Shown here piece by piece: positions 55,116 through 64,000 of a DNA stretch of 64,000 nt. A program made the position numbers and the translations under genes. The stretch's first letter is position 1. Each line of letters opens with the position of its first letter. Source of the stretch: Harmothoe impar (taxonomy: Eukaryota > Annelida > Polychaeta > Phyllodocida > Polynoidae); NCBI GenBank assembly GCA_947462335.1, contig OX381706.1, positions 19,506,784 to 19,570,783 on the forward strand, written 5' to 3'. Under the pieces are notes generated by a model, which did no database searches, was not told the DNA's origin, and saw only the letters and a list, made by a program, of their open reading frames with translations.

Positions 55116-55734
55116 GTGAATGAGACACTGCCAAACGGAAGCTCGGGGAGTAAATTGCAGGCAAGGCATTTTCAAGAACAATATTTATTTCGAATTCAGG
55201 TAATTTAATTTGAATAATAATTCCTTTGCTTTCCTAGATTCTCCATGAAATGTACCATTGTACACTGTTGGAGGCATAACATGACTCTCGTCATGGTACA
55301 CAATGCATAGTGCTTAAATTCTATACTATATGGTCTCAAAAGAACAGCTTAACACTCAGCATAACCCTTCCCCTTTCCAATAACAGAATTTCCCTCAACA
55401 TTTTGATATTTTGTTCATTACCTGAGGTATTCGGATAAATGGTTGACTAATGTTCTAACCCAATCAATCTATTTATGAGAGAAAAATCTAAATCCCCTAT
55501 TTAAGAATATAAAAAAGATAATGAAATAAACAAAAAAAAAAGAAATGAAAGCAATAATACTTTTTACACTGGGGTGATAAACAATTGACACATGGCTTCA
55601 TTTCCATCAGCGTCACATGACAAATTACACTCCAAATAAATTGCTTCATTCACAATTCAGCCACTATTGCCAGTAAACAAGAGCAGCCGTGAAGGACACT
55701 TTGGGCAGTTTGGCCTGTATTAGTAACAAGCACA

Positions 55735-55918
55735 CACAGGAAAAGTAAAGGTGTCAACTGTGTCTCCCACGTGGCTCTGGTAAAAATTGAGTGTCAAATA
55801 GCTATTGCCTGTTGACACTGATAATACAGAGTCAACTCAAGTTGACCCTTCATATAAGCAGAGTCATTACTAGTTTGACTCTCTATTTTACCAGAGACAC
55901 AGTTTACCTTTCTCTGTG
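55735..55918. mobile_element. 184-bp MITE at the same site as the 52097 insertion
   Basis: Arms CACAGGAAAAGTAAAGGTG / ACCTTTCTCTGTG with GTGTCTC / GAGACAC and repeated GAGTCAACT-type words. It lies between AACAAG and AACCAGGCAC, the same position as the unrelated element in unit D. The right flank is TA; the left (CA) may be a mutated TA. Confidence 0.7.
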
Positions 55919-57737
55919 TAACCAGGCACTGACTATTCTTGTGGCCCACAGGGCATGCACCTTTATAAACACACGGGTCTGCCTGCCACTTTTACAATGG
56001 TGCTGGACATCGACCTTTAATCATACACCTATCGGCAGTTGTAAAGGAGTGACAGGGGGTGGGGGGGGGTTTGCTTAGTCGATTTTCATGTATGCAGGGT
56101 AAAAACTTGTTGGTCCCCCAAAAAGGGGTCCAAATTGTTTCCGTATACCCCCTCCCTCAATGGGTTGAAATTCATTATGGCTGACATCTTTTAGCAATAG
56201 TAATTGGTAATAGGTGTCTTTATAAAAGGTTTAACCTCCTTTTGGACACAACATGCTACATGATTGACATAAAATGAGAGTTCAACGAGAGCCACAGCTC
56301 ATTATGTTACATCGACTCCACTCATCAGATTTAAGACTTAACAACCCGGAAACCTTCATTAAATAGGGAATCTGTATCGAGCGTGGGTCCAGTGACAACA
56401 ACTAGGGACCTGGGTTTCTGGTAAGAAAATGGCTACTGGAGCCTTCATTGGCAATGTTTCCTGACTGCATTCTCAATATCCAATCCTCTTTAATGGGTCT
56501 AAATGCACTCTCAGGCCTCCTTTCAGATTGTATCCCTACAAAGGCCTTCCCCTTCCTCTTATCCCTTCTCACTTTTCTGTGTGCCATTAGTAAAGCCCAT
56601 TGAGTGGCCTTTGAAAAAGCCAGCCCCACCATTGGGCATACTTGTAAATGGGGGAAGGCATTACAATAGAAACCACAGCCGGAGGATGATCCAGGCCCAC
56701 TAGGGGAAAGTCAGGTTTTGTAATAACGACACTTGATGACAGGCAGTAGTTCAGATATCACAGGAGATGTGACACACATATCGGGAAGGTGTCTTTTTAT
56801 ACTGTTTTAAACTTCTCAGTTCTGGGAAATTGCCTCATTAAATAACCAACTAGAACGTTGCCATTCGGAAATGCTGTCCCCTTTCTTTTCTTCTAGATTC
56901 ACAAATCTACTACTTGTACTACTAAAATACTGTGAGCCCATCACAAAATTGTCTTTTTTGAGTGCTAGAAATCTACATTATATAGGGTTGTTCCTGTACT
57001 TTATTTGCTGAGTCGAAGACGAGTTTTCTCTGCGGTGACTGAGGAAAATGTAATACAATATAACTTATACCACTGGTAATTGATTTGTACCTGATATACA
57101 TAGGATGGACTGTGGTATAAAATGACCATCACGGATTCACCTATACCACAGCTTAACACTGGCTTGCTCCATCCAGGTCTCTAAATAAACCTTATTTGCC
57201 TGCAGGCTATTGAAACACTATTCCTCGATGAAGGGCGGGGTTGTGCATGATGTCGTCATATATGGCCTTGTTATAGGTTGTGACGTAGTTAGCCTACATA
57301 CCTTGTTACTTTAATCATATATGGGGTTGTTACAGGATGGGAAACCTGGCACGACCCATGTCCCTGATGGCTATCCGATAGGCCTACACACTCCATCTCG
57401 ACTCATTAAAAACGCCATACTGATTCTCTGTCTCTGTCTCTATAGGCCTCTACCGGGATCGGACTTGTTCCCGCAACCACTCTGTATACACTGACACCAG
57501 CAATCTCGTGAGACCTTGGTTCTGCTCTCGTTTTGTAGCCTGTTCCCGGGAAGCTATGGTGTGTGACTGACTGGTCACTGCCTAAGTCTCACGATAGATT
57601 GCGAGCACAGAACTAACATGGCCGCCCATACGGAGAAACCAGAGTCATCTCTAAAGATCATTTTGTACATTTTTCTTTTTTAATATTATATATATTCATT
57701 CATTTATTCATGTACACATGCATACATTTCACCTTCA

Positions 57738-57777
<40 letters not shown>
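57738..57777 (+). repeat. (TA)n microsatellite
   Basis: About 40 bp of pure TA dinucleotides. Confidence 0.95.
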
Positions 57778-57781
<4 letters not shown>

Positions 57782-58028
57782 CTATATACACACACAAAGT
57801 TAACCTTCAGAAGACTCAATGACCTTCTGGCACCACATTAGTCTGGCTGGCAGCCACCAGGGTGTGCTAGTGTCAGATGTTTATATGGCCTATAGAGTAT
57901 GGCAATGGGGCTTTCATACTGCGGGGTAGAGAATACAGGAAGGTATAGCATATGTATTGACACAACATGGAGAGAGATAGAGCCAAATAGAGAGCCAGAG
58001 ACAAACAGAGACAGACATAGTTAGAGTA

Positions 58029-58034
58029 CAGAGA

Positions 58035-58083
<49 letters not shown>

Positions 58084-58102
58084 AGAGAGAGGTATAGAGA
58101 GA

Positions 58103-58169
<67 letters not shown>

Positions 58170-58192
58170 GGGAGAGAGAGAGAGGGTGAGCT
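58029..58192 (+). repeat. (GA)n microsatellite, interrupted
   Basis: Long GA tracts with two GGTATAGAGA interruptions. Minus-strand Ser-Leu frames across it are artefacts. Confidence 0.95.
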
Positions 58193-58727
58193 AGAGATAG
58201 AGATAGAGCCAGAGACAGACAGACAGATAGCTATCCAGCCAGAGACACACATACGACCCAAACCATGCCAATACCAATGTGATATAACTGCCTTCCCTTA
58301 TGGTTATGCCTGTGGCTAATAGGATAATATACAACACCTGTTTAGGGGGCCTACATCAGATAAACAGAGGGGATAATACTGATGAATTGAAATAACAGGC
58401 ACTAACTTTTACAGGTTTCGGGGTACATGGTCTAAAAATCTAGGTAGAGTAGATCAGATATTTTTTTTTTTTTTGATTTTCCAACTTTGGTCTGAAAAGT
58501 ATCCAAAAATAGACTTGCAAACAGCGCTGACTTGCCAACAACGGTGTTGACTCATGGACTTTACTTGAAAAAGTAAAAAAAAAACTACCAGGGTCGGCCC
58601 TGTTTTGTTAGGGGCGGATAACCTGAAACATACAGGTCTTTTTAGCCTAAGCCTGCACACGCAGGTTCCCTCAGGTCGCTCTGTGGTCTCATGTTACGTG
58701 TTCGTTCATAACTCGTGCAGCTCCTCA

Positions 58728-58978
58728 TCCCTTTAAGGGCTGCATAGTACTTTGATACATGATGCCCCTTGTCGGCATTAAGCATGAATGCAGCCCTGGT
58801 GAGTCTATTTACCAAGGCTGCATTCATCCATCTTTAGGATGCGTCAGGAGTGTATAAACTCCATAGGGTCGGCATGATGCTTGAATGCGGCCCTAGCGAG
58901 TTACTCACCAGCGCTGCATTCATGCGTCATGACGACAAATGCCCACCACATTAGAGGGTTAGCGGTACTTAAAGGGTA
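58728..58978. repeat. MITE family M1, copy 15 (best full-length)
   Basis: TCCCTTTAAGGGCTGCATAG at the left and CTTAAAGGGTA at the right. Two tandem hairpins (GCAGCCCTGGTGAG...AAGGCTGC and GCGGCCCTAGCGAG...AGCGCTGC) are separated by CATAGGGTCGGCATGATGC. It is a useful reference copy for the family. Confidence 0.88.
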
Positions 58979-60146
58979 GCCGCCCCCGCAGCCTGCAGTG
59001 AATGAGGACACAAACAGACTCAGACAATCACCCCGGCCGCTGTCCGCCTCTGCCCCTAATTGCTGCCTACATAAAACACCATGTGTTAGTTCTATGGGAG
59101 CTGCTCCTCACAGTGAATAACAGACTCACGAGGTGCTCCTAAACTGAGCCCCTCTATACCTCAGGAGGCTGTTTGACTTGAAATATCATAAAACGTGTGT
59201 GGACCCCCACAAGCGGTATATGGACTTCAGTTAATTTTTCACCTCATTATGTCTATACTAATATTATAAAAATGTTGCTATCCTGTAAATTGCGTCATAC
59301 AAACTGTGGTCAATGAGTAGGGCCAGGCAGAACATTCTGTGTCTTTTTTTATATGACGGCCTCCTCAAAGAAAAAGCCTACAAATATGTTTTTACCCATT
59401 TAAGGTGAAACAGCCCCCTCCCTTCCCCCACACACGCCTCGCCACCTCTGGCAGCCATCTTGGCATCAGCTCGGCATCCCTCCCTATACTGACCCCCTGC
59501 GGCGTGAGTCCTCTGATCAAGGAGCACTGATCGATGGGCAGTAAATATTGACTCGATGAATTCTACATGATACAGACTCGTTCATCATTGATATTTGCTA
59601 CAAGGGGAGAGGGAGGGGATTGGCCTATTTAGGTGGCACAGTTTATAGTGTTGGTTAAACTGCTTACTCATCATCTGCATTGTGAGAAGTTTCAGTTTGC
59701 TTGATTTGTATTTTATTGAGATTTGAAAATGTCTTTATTTGCCAAATCACAGGTGAGAAACGGGATTATGACAAATAAATAAAGAGTCCCTGTGTTTATA
59801 TTTCTACTATGTGTTTGTGTTTTAAAACTCTATTTCAAATGACTCGAGACCAGGCCTATCTTGTTATGTTACATTGTGAAAAATATCAAATTCATGATAT
59901 AAGACAGCTTCTGTTAACAGACAAGAATTGCGTACATGTCCCATGTCGATGTAGTCTTTTGACAACGGTCATAATAACTCAGGAGTGCAGCCAAGGATAT
60001 GAAAAACAGGGAGGTCCATCAAAAAACAAAGTACCAAAAATTGTTGTGCCACGACTTACAGTGTTTTAAAAAATCTTCAAAAAAATCCATCAAAAAAGTT
60101 CATGAAAGGATGAGGGTGGTGGTCCTGACTCCCAAGAGTCCTTTTA
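58979..60146. other. Non-coding stretch with one dispersed repeat
   Basis: About 80 bp at 59515-59597 (AGGAGCACTGATCGATGGGC...) match 63858-63940. Otherwise nothing is recognised; an 86-codon frame at 59809-60069 has no recognisable domain. Confidence 0.45.
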
Positions 60147-60394
60147 GCCTTTAGGACGGCACATCATTAAAAGATGACATTTGCCCTCATGATGCACCAA
60201 TGCAGCCCTGGGTGAGTAACTCGCCAGTGCTGCATTGGTGCGATATGCCGACCCATCGGAAGTGAAGCAATCTCGTAGGGTCGGCATGATACTTGAATGC
60301 AGTCTTGGCGAGTTGCTTGACAGGTCTGCATTCATGCATCATGACAACTGAGGGAATGATGCATTAACGCATTATGCCGACCTTAAAGGGTTAA
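60147..60394. repeat. MITE family M1, copy 16
   Basis: Left end CCTTTAGGACGG degenerate, right end CCTTAAAGGGTTAA clear; hairpins GCAGCCCTGGGTGAG...AGTGCTGC and GCAGTCTTGGCGAG...GGTCTGC. Confidence 0.85.
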
Positions 60395-60559
60395 TGGATC
60401 CGCCCCTGCAACTGCCATCCTTGGTCTCTCCATCACCACCTTATTAATACGAGATGAGACGTTCCAGCTAGACATAATGTCATCTATCTAACATACAGTA
60501 GCCGGAGAAGGATGGCTCTGGAGGCTCATGTTTTAAACATGAGCGAATTAGTAAGCCTA

Positions 60560-60785
60560 TGCACATTGAATGATCTTTGGCTCCCTATACGACCAATCTC
60601 TGTCACTATAGTACCTAACCAAGTTAGTCATTTTTGGCGCCCTATACAACTAACCTATAGGTTGCTTAATATTGTCAGGTTGGTCAGTACTGACCAACTC
60701 ACCTTAGGCTTTCCATTTGTCATTTTGAGTAAGGCATTAGTCCTAGGGATAGCCACTACAGACTTAATGCCAGGGCATTTAGATT
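60560..60785. repeat. Dispersed repeat, copy 2
   Basis: Partner of 36725-37040, sharing GGCTCCCTATACGACCAA, a tandem GGCGCCCTATACAACTAACC variant and GGTCAGTACTGACCAAC. Confidence 0.65.
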
Positions 60786-60799
60786 TTCTGTGTAGTAGG

Positions 60800-62490
60800 C
60801 CTGTGTAATGAGGAACGTGCTCGCCTCCACAATGGGTAAACTACGTCTTTCTTCTGATGTTGTTTTCTGCAGAGGTTCTTTAACTTTCATTTATCTTTTT
60901 ATCGCCCAGGCGTATCCCGTGAGAGTATAGTGACTTATCTATCTAATATTTACATATGGCAATCTATTTCTGTTCTGTTTTGCACCGTGAGAGTGAATGG
61001 CACAACCGTGTGTTCTTTCCCACTGACAGATATTTCTTATGCCTTTTCTTTCTATCATGAGGTGGAAATGTTTCTTGATGATGAAGTAGTTAATCTAGGG
61101 TGGGTCTATCCTCAAAAGCCATCAGTAACGTCAACCTTTTTGAGAGATATCCCTTGTAAATGAACCGGACTGTATTAACTGGACGGATGTTTATTTATGC
61201 TAATCACCACTGGTGACTTTACATATATCATTTAAAAACTGATCAAACAACATTGCTGAGCTGTTTGCACGACAAATAAAACAATCGATGTGGGTAAGGC
61301 CATCTTGACGTTTTAAAGAGGTTTTCTCAAACAAGATCATGCACCACTTTCCTCTGATGCAACACTGCTGGTTTTAGTTTTGGACATATATATATATTTA
61401 TATACATACACAAAATTCGAGGAATGCCTCACAGTCACAGACAGAATAAATGTACAGAGAATTCTAGAAGAAGAATTTAGTCCTTTTAAATGAAAGGGTC
61501 AAAAATAGAGACAGACAAACAGTGCACTCTCTGTTTTCTTAGAATAGGCGTAGGCTTTATTAGTAGCATGCGGACTTTCACTATGGACGTTTTAGTATAA
61601 ATTGATATCATTTGGTTTTTTGTATGTACCAAGTGTCTCATATCAGACATACACGTCAGTGTATCTAATTGAACAGCACGGGTGTGTGTGCTATCTGCTT
61701 CAGCTATGACGTCAATAGCCTGTGTTCATTATCGTAATAATTATCTGATAAAGTAGAGATAGTATAGTGATAAATTGAGTATTATTTACCCTGAGTACGC
61801 ACAGGTCTAGTTGGGGTAGCTGAATGGCTTACAATAACAAGGGGAAAATAATTTCTTTTTTTTTACTATTAGATTTTAATTAACCACGGTCCAATCAGAA
61901 TCATGACGTATAAGTACATTGTAGTAGATGAACAAGTTACTCTGGATGCAACACTAAGTGACTTCACCAATAATGAGTAGTGATGTATCCTCAATGTATG
62001 GATTGTGTACAAAGTGTACTTGTTCCCACGTTTATTCACCAGCTAGCGTTACCCGGTCCATTTCCCGCGTCACCACAAGTAGCATATTGAAATGTTTCAA
62101 ATTAGCAGGCAAAACTATTGGTGGCGTCATTGCCAAATGATTGAGGGCCTAGAGTGAAACAATGATCAGATCATCGAGGCAGTTAGCGAAAGCTAAAAAC
62201 ATGAAGAGAGACAGAACGACATCTAGAGAGAGAGAGAGAGTGAGGGAGAGAGACAAAGACAACAGAGACAGGCAGAGATAGAGACAGACAGACAGAAACT
62301 AAAATCGAACAAAATGTATTGCCACTCCTCAAAGAATTCGACTTTAAAACAATAAAATATTACGAGGTAGTTATTCCTTAAAGATGAAGAAACTTTTACA
62401 TTGTATGTTTTATTCCATGTTCTTCCTAGTGATTGTATCTTATCTTCAGAAACAAATAAAGCTTTCCCATTTCTCAAGCCAGACCTCTGT
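60800..62490. other. Non-coding stretch, no gene recognised
   Basis: Scattered short frames only, plus a short GA tract at 62222-62245. Confidence 0.45.
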
Positions 62491-62494
62491 GATT

Positions 62495-62685
62495 GCAGAT
62501 GGGTCAAAAGCGACCTGGCGACCTGGGCTATTTTGGAGGCGACTTTCGACCTAAGGCAATAATAAAAACGACTTTGCGACTTTTGGTAAAAAATGACTAT
62601 AGAAAAAAGGGTCCAAAAAAGCGACTTTGTGACCTGGACCCCTTTATTTCGCCGACTTTCCGACCTCAGGGGGGGACCCATCTGC
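62495..62685. repeat. 191-bp MITE with GCAGATGGGTC ends
   Basis: GCAGATGGGTC at the left faces GACCCATCTGC at the right. The interior is built of GCGACTTT and CGACCT words. ACCTCTGT occurs just outside both ends (62483 and 62692) and may be a target-site duplication. Confidence 0.75.
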
Positions 62686-63284
62686 ACCCCCACCTCTGTA
62701 ATAGAGATCATGGTAATTCGCTAATTGCAATGGGTCTTCATTTCACACAGCTATACACACCCCATGAACGTATCAAAGGTCTCTGAAGTGCCATGAATAG
62801 CTTATAATCCATCTCCCAATAGCCATAATATATACCTCCCATAATATGTATTAACTCACTTATTAGGGAACAGAGTTCTGCTGTCAAAGAACCATCATTT
62901 GTGGGAAAAGCCTGGTTTAAATGTTATTCACAAGGGGACCGGAACCATTAGGCTAGGATCAGTAGGATGTGGAATGGAACATCTCTGCTATACAGAAGAG
63001 TGAGTGCCACAAAGGACAGGAAGCCTATCCTTGAGTAATTAAGCTAAATGTCCATGACGGCAACCCATGTCCACAGGTGACACGGAACCCACATAAAGGC
63101 ACTACAGCCATGATAAGACCTGATCCTGCTACCATGAAAATAGCAAGCTTAGGGGTGAGGAGACTTGATTTAAAGCAGGCTCCCATCATCACTAACTACA
63201 CATGGGCGGACAGGAGTCTTCTAGTCACGTGACCACCGGTAATCAGCCATACTTAGCCGCCCAGAGCAGTAAGCAGCCAGCATT
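62686..63284. other. Non-coding stretch, nothing recognised
   Basis: No credible coding frame or repeat. Confidence 0.45.
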
Positions 63285-63500
63285 TAACCCCTCAAGGGCC
63301 GCACAGTGCCTTAATGCATCATGCTTTATGTAAAAACCTATGCTGTATGCACGCATCATACCAAGGCTATGGGGCCGATACACTCCAATGGATGCATAAA
63401 TCCAGCCTAGGCGAATAGACTCACCAGGGTTGCATTTATGCATCAACACTGCAAAAGAGAAATCACATAATTTATGCATTACACTACCCTTAAAGGGTTA
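63285..63500. repeat. MITE family M1, copy 17
   Basis: Left TTAACCCCTCAAGGGCCGCA and right CCCTTAAAGGGTTA with central CAGCCTAGGCGAATAGACTC / CACCAGGGTTGC hairpin. Confidence 0.85.
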
Positions 63501-63857
63501 CTTGTTTGATGTATGAGGATCAAACAGATCTCCTGATGTAGCTGTGATGTACATATGGCAGTATGGTGTGCAGCATATACCTGTCATGTGCTTGTGGTAT
63601 GGGGCTTTTCCTCAGCTTTTACCATGTACAGCCTCTAGAGGTGGAAAGTTATATATGTTACAAATCATCTTGGCCAATATCACATACCTGTAACCATACT
63701 GCAACTAGGGTCACTATTTTCAGTAAGTCCCACCCAAGGTGTTTTTAAGTACACAAGGCCAGAATATCTGGACTATTTAGGTTGGGAACAAGCCTAGTTT
63801 CTGATGTGTTGCAAAGTTAGAGATCACACAGGAGCTGACTGAAGCGTCATCACATCG

Positions 63858-63940
63858 ATAAAGGAGCACTGATCGATGAGCAGTAAATATTGATGCTATG
63901 AATTCTCCATGATACTGTCTCATTTGTCATTATGGTAATA
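63858..63940. repeat. Dispersed repeat, second copy of 59515-59597
   Basis: AAGGAGCACTGATCGATGAG, AGTAAATATTGA and ATGAATTCTCCATGATAC occur in the same order and orientation as at 59515-59597. Confidence 0.7.
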
Positions 63941-64000
63941 TTGGTCTCGTTGTGGTGATTGTAGGTCCTTGGGGTTTGCCCCATTAATTCAAGCAGACAT

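Larger units (their letters stand above)
53366..56960. repeat. Segmental repeat family S, unit E
   Basis: Closely follows unit D block by block: CTCTCTATTATCAGAAATTG (53384), AGGAGATCAAATGCTG (53668), M1 (53927), GGCACCCAGCACCACTGTG (54807), a GGTTTGCTTAGTCGATTTTC block (56067), CTTTAATGGGTCTAAATGCAC (56486). It differs by lacking the 853-bp element and having a different small insert at 55735. Confidence 0.7.
56961..58727. other. Non-coding stretch with simple repeats
   Basis: Apart from the TA and GA microsatellites listed separately and a poly-T run near 58461, no gene, RNA gene or repeat could be recognised. Confidence 0.45.

Overview
The window looks like nuclear DNA of an animal, most likely a marine invertebrate (invertebrate deuterostome or lophotrochozoan). 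I do not assign a species. The reasons are: moderately AT-rich non-coding DNA packed with short inverted-repeat elements, many copies of the palindrome TACATGTA, an intact Ngaro-type tyrosine-recombinase retrotransposon, and one intronless coding sequence ending in a GRIN-like C-terminal domain. Gene density is very low. Only four protein-coding frames are well supported: three belong to the retrotransposon and one is the host GPRIN-like gene on the minus strand (30506-32923). Several listed start codons differ from the longest possible open frame, because those frames open with TTG or GTG; I used the first ATG.

Region by region. 1-1.6 kb: short hairpin elements and a GA microsatellite. 1.66-11.0 kb: one segment duplicated in tandem. 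The second copy is enlarged by a fold-back element whose two halves are minisatellites in opposite orientation, and by other hairpin elements. 11.3-11.6 kb: a GC-rich, promoter-like patch. 12.0-16.1 kb: a 39-bp satellite split by two head-to-tail copies of a 1.6-1.7 kb terminal-inverted-repeat element. One of these copies carries an extra 110-bp nested MITE with a visible empty site in its sister. 16.3-22.1 kb: the complete Ngaro element (A1-gag-RT/RNase H-YR-B1-A2-B2) with identical split direct repeats, a likely -1 ribosomal frameshift signal, and an insertion point inside an older MITE. 24.0-25.3 kb: a striking array of short palindromes on a 41-bp period with mirrored spacers, next to 18-bp tandem repeats.

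26-30.5 kb is mostly featureless AT-rich DNA, with one unassigned candidate exon. 30.5-34.7 kb holds the GPRIN-like gene, a minisatellite touching its start codon, and an upstream GC-rich patch with a long GGGTGT hexamer array. 36-57 kb contains about five diverged copies of a non-coding segment. Copies of this segment have been interrupted by different DNA transposons, which gives paired empty and filled sites. 57-64 kb has simple repeats, further MITE copies and no recognisable gene.

A MITE family (called M1 here) recurs about 20 times across the window. Its ends resemble TTAA-CCCTTTAAGG and it carries internal hairpins around GCAGCCCTGG. The retrotransposon genes work together as a copy-and-integrate unit: Gag packages RNA, RT/RNase H makes cDNA and the tyrosine recombinase integrates a circular intermediate. 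No pathway links them to the GPRIN-like gene. The strongest novelties are the frameshift signal in the Ngaro element, the 41-bp palindrome array, the mirrored minisatellite fold-back element, and the sharply conserved islands inside otherwise diverged duplications.
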